A stretch of 64,000 bases of DNA, taken from Paenibacillus monticola (GTDB lineage Bacteria > Bacillota > Bacilli > Paenibacillales > Paenibacillaceae). The stretch spans positions 186,001 to 250,000 of the forward strand of contig NZ_WJXB01000004.1 in assembly GCF_009664975.1 (NCBI RefSeq), in the 5' to 3' direction. Below are positions 36,959 through 44,798 of the stretch, in pieces (within the stretch, counting starts at the first letter, position 1; the number at the start of each line of letters is the position of its first letter). The notes beneath the pieces were generated by a model. It saw only the letters and a list, made by a program, of their open reading frames with translations, did no database searches and was not told where the DNA came from. Position numbers and translations under genes: made by a program.

Positions 36959-37516
36959 ATGACTAAAGAATTAAACTCGGTGCAACCAAAATCGGATGAA
37001 GTTATCGTAGTAAATCGCCGAGAGCAGATATTAGAGGCCGCTGTTATTGTTTTTGCTGAACATGGTTACTTTAGGGCTACAACAGCACAGGTAGCCGAGA
37101 AGGTCGGCATCTCGCAGCCCTATATCTTTAAGATATTCAAGAACAAAGAAGAGTTATTTGTCGCTACCTTAGAACGGGCTTTTGAGCGAATTACCCGCTC
37201 CTTTAAGGGAGTAAATGCTCCTGCAGATCAAATCGTCTGGGAAGCGATCAGGGTATATGAACGATTGATGGAGACGCATCCCAATGAGATTATTTTGCAG
37301 GTTCAGGCCTTAGGCATCCGGGACGAAGCCATTCGCCAGGTGATACGGCAGGGAATGCGGGACATAACAGAGCTTGTGAAACAGATATTTGTAACAGCCG
37401 GGATGGAGCATCCCGAGGTAGAAGTAAGCACCTTTATGGCTAACGGTATGTTGTGCAACATTTCCATGACACTTGGAATGCCTGAACTAAAGCCTAAGCA
37501 TTTGGATCGTGGGTAA
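36959..37516 (+). CDS. TetR-family regulator
   Basis: A 185-residue protein from ATG 36959 with GAGGAGG upstream. HTH at about 20-65 (REQILEAAVIVFAEHGYFRATTAQVAEKVGISQPYIFKIFKNKEELF split over the TetR consensus), then a helical domain. It precedes a NAD(P)-binding protein gene on the same strand, and a 17-bp repeat containing ATTGATCAAT lies before both genes. It very likely represses itself and the next gene. The inducer is unknown. Confidence 0.9.
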   Translation: MTKELNSVQPKSDEVIVVNRREQILEAAVIVFAEHGYFRATTAQVAEKVGISQPYIFKIFKNKEELFVATLERAFERITRSFKGVNAPADQIVWEAIRVYERLMETHPNEIILQVQALGIRDEAIRQVIRQGMRDITELVKQIFVTAGMEHPEVEVSTFMANGMLCNISMTLGMPELKPKHLDRG

Positions 37517-37576
37517 GGTTTATCAGCTCTAGGTAATATCGAAGGGATGAGATCCTGGATATTACTACATGTTGGG

Positions 37577-37593
37577 TAGTGATTGATCAATAA
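37577..37593 (+). promoter_or_regulatory. Second copy of the tetR operator
   Basis: TAGTGATTGATCAATAA, identical over 17 bases to 36917-36933, located 24 bases before the reductase-like gene start. A separate operator here implies control of this gene independently of tetR read-through. Confidence 0.65.
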
Positions 37594-37616
37594 ATAAATT
37601 AAATGGAGGGATATGC

Positions 37617-38588
37617 ATGTTGAAAAAAGCATTAGTGTTGGGTGCAACAGGTGGAACAGGAACGGTAATTATCGCAGAACTCTTAAGAAGAGGCATAGAA
37701 GCTGTCGCCTTTGGACGGTCGCTTCCCAAGCTGGAGTTGCTGGCGGCAACACTAGGAAATCCAGTCGGACTTACCCTAAAGACCGGCGATGTATTTAATG
37801 AGAAAGATATTTCTGCAGCTTCGCTCGGGGTGGATACTATTTTTCATAGTGCTTCAGTACCTTATAACGAAATGAGTACACGGCTGCTGCCCATGGGAGA
37901 GGCGGTTATGCAGGCGGCGAATATGCTGGGCATCAAGGTCGTCGCTGTAGATGGGATTTATCCGTATGGCAGAAGAACAAATGAGCAGCCTATAGATGAA
38001 GATTATCCGAAGAACCCACATACTAAGAAGGGGAAAGTAAAGCTTGAGTTCGAGCAGATGTTCTTTAGCACACGCTGGAACCGAGCGCAAAGGATGATTG
38101 TGCGCTTGCCGGATTATTTCGGCCCTTCCGCCAATGAAGCCTCGTATTTAGGCTCAACGCTGGAGTCGATCGCTGCCGGTAAACCGGCGCTTTTTGTAGG
38201 GAATATGAAGGTGGCCCGTGAATATGTGTATCTGCCCGATGCGGCGATCATGATTGTGGAGTTAGCCAGCAGAGATGAGGCTTATGGACAGAACTGGAAC
38301 ATTCCAGGTGGGGGTATCATCTCCGGCCGTGAAATCGTCCACATTGCGCAACGAGTGAGTGGCAAATCCAAGCTGGTTCTACCTATGGGAAGGATTGGCT
38401 TATCCCTACTGGGTTTATTCATTCCAGTCATGAAGGAGATCGTTGAAATGCTCTATTTGACCGAAGAGCCTGTAGTACTGAGCGGAAAGAAGTATGAACG
38501 TTTAGTTGGCCCTATCCCCACAACTTCCCTTGAGCAAGGGTTTACAGAGACGATGCAGGCGATAATGAGCCGGAAGGCAAATGTATAG
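37617..38588 (+). CDS. NAD(P)-binding epimerase/reductase-like protein (extended SDR type)
   Basis: A 323-residue protein with an N-terminal Rossmann nucleotide-binding motif (VLGATGGTGTVIIAELLRRG), a second conserved region DTIFHSASVPY, and a YPYGRR segment where extended SDRs carry their catalytic Tyr. The C-terminal part binds substrate in this class. Substrate is unknown. GGAGGG precedes the ATG 37617. It is under a TetR operator, suggesting a role in detoxification or in response to a small molecule; that is inference. No signal or membrane segment near the start; a hydrophobic patch (LLGLFIPVMKEIVEML) is probably a buried helix. Confidence 0.8.
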   Translation: MLKKALVLGATGGTGTVIIAELLRRGIEAVAFGRSLPKLELLAATLGNPVGLTLKTGDVFNEKDISAASLGVDTIFHSASVPYNEMSTRLLPMGEAVMQAANMLGIKVVAVDGIYPYGRRTNEQPIDEDYPKNPHTKKGKVKLEFEQMFFSTRWNRAQRMIVRLPDYFGPSANEASYLGSTLESIAAGKPALFVGNMKVAREYVYLPDAAIMIVELASRDEAYGQNWNIPGGGIISGREIVHIAQRVSGKSKLVLPMGRIGLSLLGLFIPVMKEIVEMLYLTEEPVVLSGKKYERLVGPIPTTSLEQGFTETMQAIMSRKANV

Positions 38589-38690
38589 CATATTCATAAT
38601 TAACGGCATATTTGTGAAAGATAGAAATAGTCATGAACTCCAATCTGTGATAATATTTAGTCCTATATACAAAGAGGAAGTGAGCTATAA

Positions 38691-39047
38691 ATGATAAACA
38701 TAACCATTCCCAAGCCGGATGTTAGTATGACCAAACAGGTTGCTCCTGAGCTGAGCAATATTTACGGATTCATTGATTTCCACCTGATCCCTAGAGATTT
38801 GGGCGGTATCTTTATGTTCTACAATGACAATGAAGAGCTATTGTTTGTCGGCAAGGCAAGAAAGCTGAGACCACGCATTAAGAAGTGTTTTGAGGATAGC
38901 GTATCGGTCATGAAGATGCATCGGGACGAAGTCTACAAAATTGATGTTTGTCTGATTGAAGATCCGGTCCATAGAGAAATTTATGAGACCTATCTTATCA
39001 ATACACAAAAGGCTAAATATAATGTGGATAAAGTGTTCTACAAGTAA
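38691..39047 (+). CDS. Small GIY-YIG nuclease-like protein (UvrC N-terminal-like)
   Basis: A 118-residue protein with a UvrC-like GIY-YIG core: GGIFMFYNDNEELLFVGKARKLRPRIKKCF corresponds, in pieces, to GVYxF, LYVGKA and LRxRVxxYF of UvrC. A Glu in EIYETYLINTQKAKYN matches the metal-binding Glu and the final NxxK. The canonical GIY Tyr is replaced by Phe (GIFMF), and YIG appears as FVG, so nuclease activity is not assured. Function is likely nucleic-acid related but unproven. Single gene, followed by a strong terminator. Confidence 0.75.
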   Translation: MINITIPKPDVSMTKQVAPELSNIYGFIDFHLIPRDLGGIFMFYNDNEELLFVGKARKLRPRIKKCFEDSVSVMKMHRDEVYKIDVCLIEDPVHREIYETYLINTQKAKYNVDKVFYK

Positions 39048-39060
39048 ATAGCTGAGTTAG

Positions 39061-39099
39061 AGCAAAGAGCGCAGTCCTTAGGGATTGCGCTCTTTGCTG
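39061..39099 (+). terminator. Terminator after GIY-YIG gene
   Basis: AGCAAAGAGCGCAGTCC pairs with GGATTGCGCTCTTTGCT (one mismatch plus G-T) around a three-base loop. The run of T is short. Confidence 0.7.
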
Positions 39100-39183
39100 T
39101 TTAAGAGTTCAAGCGAATGAAATAAGCGAAGTAGTCCATAATACAATAGGTTGTTTAATCCCCAGTTAAAGGAGTAGAAATTC

Positions 39184-39846
39184 ATGAAAAGGATTCTGAA
39201 GCTAATATTGATAGGGGTGTTCTTAACAGTCAGTTTGCTGCCGATCACGACCCAGGCCGCAGAGAGTGAGTACGGTCACGGCCTTGATATGAACAAGCAA
39301 TATTTGGGTCCAGCAGGGGTACAACTGCAAGGGGACCTTCGAAAGCTCTGGATTGACCATGTGACATGGACAAGGGCTTATGCTGTAAGCGCCCTTGCAG
39401 GTTTGGAGGATCAGAAGCAGGTACTAGTTAGGTTATTGAAGAATCAGCAGGACATTGGCAATGCCATCAAGCCGTATTACGGAGAAGCAGCTGGTAATAA
39501 GCTGGCTGAGTTGCTGCGAGAGCATATTCTTATTGCCGGTAAGATCGTCGAGGTACTGAAAGCCGGAAATCAGGCGGATGTAGATAAGTATAATAAAGAC
39601 TGGTATAAAAATGCGGATGATATTGCTGCGTTTCTCAGCAAAGCAAACCCTCATTGGTCGAATAAAGAATTACAGGCAATGTTCTACAAGCATTTGCAAT
39701 TGCTTACTGATGATCTTACAGCAAGAGTGAAGAAGGATTATGATGCAGAGATCGTTGCTTTTGATAAAGGGGAAGAGCATATGATTAAGTTTGCAGATAC
39801 CCTTACAGAGGGAATCATCAAACAATTTCCAGAGCGTTTTAAATAA
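39184..39846 (+). CDS. Secreted helical protein, unknown function
   Basis: A 220-residue protein with a clear Sec signal (LKLILIGVFLTVSLLPITTQA, cleavage after TQA). The mature part is helical, with the conserved-looking phrases LWIDHVTWTRAYAVSALAG, IGNAIKPYYGEAAGNKLAELL and DWYKNADDIAAFLSKANP. Similar proteins occur in Bacillales as small secreted or outer-surface proteins without known function; some databases have mislabelled relatives as glycosyltransferases, which the all-helical sequence does not support. Followed directly by a terminator. Confidence 0.75.
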   Translation: MKRILKLILIGVFLTVSLLPITTQAAESEYGHGLDMNKQYLGPAGVQLQGDLRKLWIDHVTWTRAYAVSALAGLEDQKQVLVRLLKNQQDIGNAIKPYYGEAAGNKLAELLREHILIAGKIVEVLKAGNQADVDKYNKDWYKNADDIAAFLSKANPHWSNKELQAMFYKHLQLLTDDLTARVKKDYDAEIVAFDKGEEHMIKFADTLTEGIIKQFPERFK

Positions 39847-39856
39847 TTCAAGGAGA

Positions 39857-39881
39857 GGCACCTGAAAAGGTGCCTTTTTTT
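39857..39881 (+). terminator. Terminator after secreted helical protein gene
   Basis: GGCACCT, four bases, AGGTGCC, then seven T: a canonical intrinsic terminator. Confidence 0.92.
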
Positions 39882-40088
39882 GGTTTTGGAGCCAAATTGT
39901 TAATAATTTATCCGCGAAAAATCATTCTTAAGACATGGATTATACTTCTGTTAGCAGAAAATTAGGCCTTAAGATACATTTGAATAAATTAGATATAAAG
40001 GCTCACTAACATATAGAATATATACTCTATAATAGACTCGTAAGAGTACTCGACATTTTTTGACATTTGTAACGAGGTGAGAGGATAG

Positions 40089-40796
40089 ATGTCCTTTTTT
40101 AAAAAGAAAGAAACTGCTGAGAAACCATTGCAGCCTAATGTGTATCAAATGATACAAATGACGGAAGAACCTGTTCAAGAAGAAGATCATGTGGCGGCCG
40201 AGACTATCAGCGGTCTAATCTCCACGGGTAAAGCACAACTCGACAAGAAATCATTAGATTTGATCTTCTCCGTAGAGCAGATCATTCAGGCACGACAGCA
40301 TGCCGAGACCAATATTAATGAGCTTCAGGATCGATTGACCCATTCGAGTAGCCATGTTGATCGATTGAACCGGGACTTAAAGAATCTTAACAAAGTTATT
40401 GAAGAGCGAGAGAAGAACATCTTAGAGCTTGAGCATAAATTGATTGAGAAGAACCTTAAAGTAGATCAAGTAATGGAAGATTATCGCGAAATCCAGACAT
40501 CGATGTCACATGAGGTCGAAGAATTAAAAAGTACGATTGATCTTGAGCAGCAAAAGTACACTAGTCTGGTACAGAAGCACAATGAGGTACATGCAGACAG
40601 AAATAAAAAGATTAATGATCTGGAAGAAAAGATCGGCCGGATAGAAATCGAGAATTCGCATTTAAGACAGAAATACGATACGGTCCGGCAAGAAAAAGCA
40701 TATCTTTCCAATATGATCAGTGACTTCACTAATCGGATGACTTTACCCTTTGCCAACAACCTGACAGAGCGTAAAGATGGAAACGGAGATACATAG
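40089..40796 (+). CDS. Coiled-coil protein, unknown function
   Basis: A 235-residue, highly charged protein. About residues 50-215 form heptad repeats of a long coiled coil (RLNRDLKNLNKVIEEREKN, EELKSTIDLEQQKYTSLVQ). The N terminus is basic (FFKKKE). No signal or membrane segment. It lies five bases before the polysaccharide deacetylase gene and is surely co-transcribed with it. The deacetylase has a cytoplasmic N-terminal domain, so the coiled-coil protein may be a scaffold or adaptor for it. That is inference. Confidence 0.75.
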   Translation: MSFFKKKETAEKPLQPNVYQMIQMTEEPVQEEDHVAAETISGLISTGKAQLDKKSLDLIFSVEQIIQARQHAETNINELQDRLTHSSSHVDRLNRDLKNLNKVIEEREKNILELEHKLIEKNLKVDQVMEDYREIQTSMSHEVEELKSTIDLEQQKYTSLVQKHNEVHADRNKKINDLEEKIGRIEIENSHLRQKYDTVRQEKAYLSNMISDFTNRMTLPFANNLTERKDGNGDT

Positions 40797-40801
40797 GATT
40801 A

Positions 40802-42019
40802 ATGTCATCTATTGAACCCAACACCATTCTGATGCTTGAGTTACTGTCGCTTGAGCATAAGTCAGTCGGTTATCAGCTTGAGGTAGGTTTAACCCGTAAT
40901 GAAGGGTATACAAAATGCGTTCTCACCATTGACGAATTTACATATAATCAGCTGGACCAGTTGGGTCCCTTTTTCGGTGAAAGAGTGAGGTTATCGATCT
41001 ATCCGAAGCGGGACCCCTTTCGACAAACGTATTACAGCACACTTGTCAAAATAAACAGAAGCTTCAGTGAAACGATGTATTTTGCTTGTTCTGAAGATTA
41101 TGTATCACAGCTTCTCCAATTCAAACAGTATGATCTTACCCACGTGGAAGAAGAGGGGGAATATCAGGCTGTGGTTCCTGCTGCTGCGGTTAATCTTCCG
41201 AAGAACCAGTCAGCATGGCAGGGAGGACAAATCGTTTGGCGATGCCTAATGTTCAGTTTCTTGTTCTTTATACTGAGTCTGCAATTAGATCAGAATTTGT
41301 TAATGGAAAGCGCTGATGCTCAAGACAATTCGGTGTTTGGAGTAAGCTCCAAAGTTATCAGCTCTAAGCCACTTCCTTTAATTCCTTCCCCAGAACCCTC
41401 AGAGCCCCCAAAGGAACAGACTCAGTTGTACTATGATATTAATATAGACGAGAACAAATATGAATATGGCTTGCCGGATGGTTATGTGGCTCTATCCTTT
41501 GATGATGGTCCGTCTCATTATACGAAGCAGATCGTGGATATTCTAACAGAACACAAAGTAGCTGCAACATTTCTGTTCGTTGGCAAGAATGTATTAAAGC
41601 ATCCGGATGAGGTAAGGTATGCGAACGAGCATGGGATGCTGATCGGGAACCATTCCTGGGATCACAGTGATTTAGTGAAGAATAGTATCGAGGAGAATCA
41701 GGATAATCTAGCCAAAGCAAATCAGGCTCTGGGACAAATTATTCAAACGCCAATTACTATCTTTCGTCCGCCATATGGCTCAATTAATGATAAGCTGGCG
41801 AACAAGGTGAAGGAACAGCATATGAAGGTTCTGTTATGGAACCGAGATCCACAGGATTGGAAGGCCGAGAGTAAGGAAGAGATTCTGCAATATTTTCAAG
41901 CAGAGGACCCCTCCGGAGGAATCTATCTCCTGCATGAGAAGAGTATTACCGTTAAGGCACTGCCTGAGATTATCGAATATCTGAAGAGCAAGAACATGAA
42001 GTTTGCGATTTTTAAATAG
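40802..42019 (+). CDS. Membrane-anchored polysaccharide deacetylase (NodB homology)
   Basis: A 405-residue protein. Residues 1-140 are a soluble beta-rich domain without signal, followed by a membrane segment at about 142-163 (IVWRCLMFSFLFFILSL) and a Pro/Ser stem. The NodB domain is at about 225-400, outside the cell: FDDGP (motif 1), HSWDHSDL (motif 2), RPPYGS (motif 3), RDPQDW (motif 4), and LLH (motif 5). All metal and catalytic residues of carbohydrate esterase family 4 are present. Members remove acetyl groups from peptidoglycan or chitin-like sugars. The large cytoplasmic N-terminal domain is unusual for this family. Confidence 0.9.
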   Translation: MSSIEPNTILMLELLSLEHKSVGYQLEVGLTRNEGYTKCVLTIDEFTYNQLDQLGPFFGERVRLSIYPKRDPFRQTYYSTLVKINRSFSETMYFACSEDYVSQLLQFKQYDLTHVEEEGEYQAVVPAAAVNLPKNQSAWQGGQIVWRCLMFSFLFFILSLQLDQNLLMESADAQDNSVFGVSSKVISSKPLPLIPSPEPSEPPKEQTQLYYDINIDENKYEYGLPDGYVALSFDDGPSHYTKQIVDILTEHKVAATFLFVGKNVLKHPDEVRYANEHGMLIGNHSWDHSDLVKNSIEENQDNLAKANQALGQIIQTPITIFRPPYGSINDKLANKVKEQHMKVLLWNRDPQDWKAESKEEILQYFQAEDPSGGIYLLHEKSITVKALPEIIEYLKSKNMKFAIFK

Positions 42020-42040
42020 ATTATTAAACTTGGAAAATCT

Positions 42041-42075
42041 AAAAAGCGTACCCGTACAGGGGTGCGCTTTTTAGA
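42041..42075 (+). terminator. Terminator after deacetylase gene
   Basis: CTAAAAAGCGTACCC pairs with GGGGTGCGCTTTTTAG (one mismatch and a short loop), with a T-run. Confidence 0.8.
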
Positions 42076-42173
42076 TATCACAGCTAGAATACGGCAAACC
42101 CTCTTGTTTTAATAAAAAAAATTTGAGACAATAAGCAGGACTGAACTTTAATGTTTTGAAAAGAGGATATAAA

Positions 42174-43271
42174 ATGAATAAACAATCCATTTATGGATTA
42201 ACTTTGGAACAATTGACGGCATGGCTTTTGGAATATGGACATAAAAGATTTCGGGCAACCCAGGTCTGGGATTGGCTGTATCGGAAGCGGATCACCAATT
42301 TCGCGGAGATGCTCGATGTAAATAAAGAGTGCGTTCTATTATTGGCCGACCATTTTGTAATCGATACTATGGAAGAACATGTGAAGCAGGAATCCGAGGA
42401 TGGAACGATTAAGTTTCTGTTCCGCTTAAAGGACGGCAACCTGATCGAAACGGTGCTCATGAGACAGAAATATGGCTTGTCCGTATGTGTTACGACTCAG
42501 GTAGGCTGTAATATCGGCTGCAGCTTCTGTGCGAGCGGATTGCTGGCTAAGAGCCGGGACCTGTCCAGCGGTGAGATTGTGGAGCAGATCATGAAGGTAC
42601 AGTTGTATCTGGATACAGTGAACCCTGAACACAAAGTCACCCACGTTGTAGTAATGGGAATTGGGGAGCCATTTGATAACTTTACGAACCTGCTTAATTT
42701 TCTAACGATTATTAAGGATCATAAGGGATTGGCGATTGCTGGCAGAGGGATCACTGTATCGACGAGCGGACTTGCTGATAAAATTGTAGAATTCGCCGAT
42801 GCGAATATGCAGGTGAATCTGGCCGTTTCGCTGCATGCGCCTAATAATGAGCTGCGGACACGGATTATGAAGATTAACCGGGCTATTCCTATAGAGAAAT
42901 TAATGTCAGCCATTGATTACTATCTGGAGAAAAGCAATCGGAGAATTACATTCGAATATATCCTGATGAAGGATGTTAATGACGGCAGGGAGCATGCGCT
43001 GGAGCTTGCGGAACTGATCGGCCATCGGCGGCAACTGGTTAACGTGAACTTGATTCCTTATAATCCGGTTGATGAGCACAGCCAATATCAAAGAAGTGAG
43101 CTGGAATCCATACGGGCCTTTTTTGACACCTTGAAGAAGCAGGATGTGAGCGTGAGCACCCGCCTGGAGCATGGGGTAGATATTGACGCTGCTTGCGGGC
43201 AACTCAGAAGCAAACAAATCAAGAAGTCTAAAGAGAACAGCTTGACTAAGGATAGCATGGTAGCAGGCTGA
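42174..43271 (+). CDS. rlmN: RlmN-family radical SAM 23S rRNA methyltransferase
   Basis: A 365-residue protein from ATG 42174 with AGAGGAT upstream; the TTG at 42156 lies before that site. The radical-SAM cysteines are in [11 protein letters not shown], the GEP motif in [10 protein letters not shown], and the catalytic region ends with [12 protein letters not shown], containing the conserved Cys that forms the methyl-transfer adduct. RlmN makes 2-methyladenosine at A2503 of 23S rRNA and A37 of some tRNAs. Identity to Cfr looks lower than to RlmN ([21 protein letters not shown] is RlmN-like). Paenibacilli often have more than one RlmN-like gene, so this could be a paralogue. Terminator follows. 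Confidence 0.88.
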   Translation: MNKQSIYGLTLEQLTAWLLEYGHKRFRATQVWDWLYRKRITNFAEMLDVNKECVLLLADHFVIDTMEEHVKQESEDGTIKFLFRLKDGNLIETVLMRQKYGLSVCVTTQVGCNIGCSFCASGLLAKSRDLSSGEIVEQIMKVQLYLDTVNPEHKVTHVVVMGIGEPFDNFTNLLNFLTIIKDHKGLAIAGRGITVSTSGLADKIVEFADANMQVNLAVSLHAPNNELRTRIMKINRAIPIEKLMSAIDYYLEKSNRRITFEYILMKDVNDGREHALELAELIGHRRQLVNVNLIPYNPVDEHSQYQRSELESIRAFFDTLKKQDVSVSTRLEHGVDIDAACGQLRSKQIKKSKENSLTKDSMVAG

Positions 43272-43289
43272 AATAAGTTTTAGCAAAAG

Positions 43290-43318
43290 AAGTGTATCCC
43301 TCGGGGTACGCTTTTTTT
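43290..43318 (+). terminator. Terminator after rlmN
   Basis: AAGTGTATCCC pairs with GGGGTACGCTT (G-T pairs allowed) around two bases, followed by a run of seven T. Confidence 0.8.
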
Positions 43319-43334
43319 GGCGAGTTCTTTTACA

Positions 43335-43514
43335 GAGTATCAAAAGGAAGTATGCTTCACTTTAACCCCTACCGGGTATACATTGTGGGAGCTTCATGAA
43401 GAGGGTCATCAGAAACCCGTACAGCAGCTGTTACAGCTTCTTAGTAGATATCGTCCAGATGAGCTTGAGGTGATTGGACGTTTTCTCGATGATTTAGTGA
43501 ATCGGACGGAGTAG
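43335..43514 (+). pseudogene. C-terminal fragment resembling a MarR-type regulator
   Basis: A short open frame (from a TTG at 43317 to a stop at 43514) encodes FTLTPTGYTLWELHEEGHQKPV and then LLSRYRPDELEVIGRFLDDL, which reads like the wing end and last helices of a MarR protein. No HTH part, start codon with ribosome binding site, or promoter precedes it, and the terminator of rlmN lies immediately upstream. It is most simply the 3' remnant of a deleted gene. Confidence 0.45.
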
Positions 43515-43682
43515 GCATACCCGATACGAGGGATAAAGTAGGACTTCCCTGGAAAAACTGGTTGATATCATGTGCTAAACCTACAGATTGCGAAGAAATC
43601 CTGATTGTAAGGAATCATTCGCTGATCTTTTTGTGATACAATTACGTTTGGTAGTTATAAGGAAAAGAGGTTGATTAAAGCA

Positions 43683-43970
43683 ATGCTGAAATTTACGAGT
43701 TATAAAGTGGACAACTTAAAGGACCCATTTGGTATTCTAACCGGCAAGAGATATGAATTCGTCATTAATCTGGACGTTCCAGAGGATGATGAGCTGTACG
43801 TAGAGAATGGGGTATCCGCTCGTGTGATTGTTAAAGTGGAAGACGAGCAGACTAGTATCGTCAGCTACGATTTGCAGGAAACAACAACAGGTAATGTTCT
43901 GGAATTCGATTTTGAAGAAGATGAGGAAGCAGCACTGGTCCTTTTCTGTAAAGAGCATTTACCGGAATAA
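43683..43970 (+). CDS. Small acidic conserved protein, unknown function
   Basis: A 95-residue protein (MLKFTSYKVDNLKDPFGIL at the start), acidic at the C terminus (EFDFEEDEEAALVLF). ATG 43683 lies 12 bases after GAGG; a TTG at 43671 directly abuts that site. It recalls small Bacillales proteins with the phrase DPFGILTGKRYEF, which I believe are catalogued as a DUF (perhaps DUF6509), from memory only. An extended -10 (TGATACAAT at 43634-43642) precedes it. It ends before a long perfect terminator. Confidence 0.7.
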   Translation: MLKFTSYKVDNLKDPFGILTGKRYEFVINLDVPEDDELYVENGVSARVIVKVEDEQTSIVSYDLQETTTGNVLEFDFEEDEEAALVLFCKEHLPE

Positions 43971-43982
43971 AGAAATGTAAGA

Positions 43983-44033
43983 AAGCAACGGCTTCACCGT
44001 CCTATATATAGGACGGCGAAGCCGTTGCTTTTG
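43983..44033. terminator. Long bidirectional terminator
   Basis: AAGCAACGGCTTC, one mismatch, CCGTCCTATA pairs with TATAGGACGG and GAAGCCGTTGCTT, giving a stem of more than 20 bp, with T-runs on both strands. It serves the small acidic protein gene and the converging esterase gene. Confidence 0.9.
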
Positions 44034-44035
44034 TA

Positions 44036-44785
44036 TTATAGGCAGCTATCCACATAATGCTGGATCTGTTTATTCCACCAAGGCCAGTCATGGTCGACAT
44101 CCTTGCCCCAATATTCAATCCGGGCCGGGATTTTTTTGTGGTGCAGCAGGTCCTGAAGCAGGCGGGTTTCATGCAGCATCTCATCTTCATAAGCTCCCTG
44201 TCCGACGCAGAGGATAATGTTGCTATGTCTGTATTGCTCCAGATAATATTCATCATGCAGCCCAGGCAAGTAGTGTAAGGGTGAATTCAGGTACACCTGT
44301 TCACTTACATAGTCACCGAAGAAGTAATGGGTGGAATAAACACCGCTAAGGGCGATTAAGGTATCAAAGTACTGCGGGTAACGGAAGAAGAAGCTGGCAC
44401 CGTAATAAGCTCCCATCGAGCAGCCGGAGATTAGAATTTTCTGGTCGGCTCCACCATTGTTCCATTTACTTTGATGAAGAATGCCAGGAATCAATTCCTG
44501 TGAGATATATTTATCATATTGCTCGTGCCGGTTGATTTTGTCTTCGACATTCCAGTGGGAGGAGAAGAATGTCTCCTCATCGATACTGTCACAGGCCCAA
44601 ATCTGCAGCTTGCCAGCTTCGATGAATGACTGAAGCGTGTCCACCATTCCTGAATCCTCATATTGATAAAATCTCCCTAACGATGTAGGAAACACAAGCA
44701 TTGGTTTTCCGGCATGACCATATATTTTATATTCCATCTCTCGATCTAAAAAGTGACTGTACTCTTTATGGTAGCTGATCTTCAT
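44036..44785 (-). CDS. Alpha/beta-hydrolase, esterase-D-like
   Basis: A 249-residue protein. The nucleophile elbow is GCSMG (Ser about residue 119), with the late catalytic His in KDVDHDWPWW and an Asp probably in the CVGQGAYEDE region. It has the family's compact layout with MLVFPTSLGRFYQYEDSGM near the start. No signal peptide. This group includes putative esterases annotated near ATP-grasp genes; the ATP-grasp gene lies 13 bases upstream in the same direction, so the two are co-transcribed. Substrate unknown; an ester or thioester of a small metabolite is a guess. Confidence 0.82.
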   Translation of the reverse strand: MKISYHKEYSHFLDREMEYKIYGHAGKPMLVFPTSLGRFYQYEDSGMVDTLQSFIEAGKLQIWACDSIDEETFFSSHWNVEDKINRHEQYDKYISQELIPGILHQSKWNNGGADQKILISGCSMGAYYGASFFFRYPQYFDTLIALSGVYSTHYFFGDYVSEQVYLNSPLHYLPGLHDEYYLEQYRHSNIILCVGQGAYEDEMLHETRLLQDLLHHKKIPARIEYWGKDVDHDWPWWNKQIQHYVDSCL

Positions 44786-44798
44786 CCCTTAACACACC

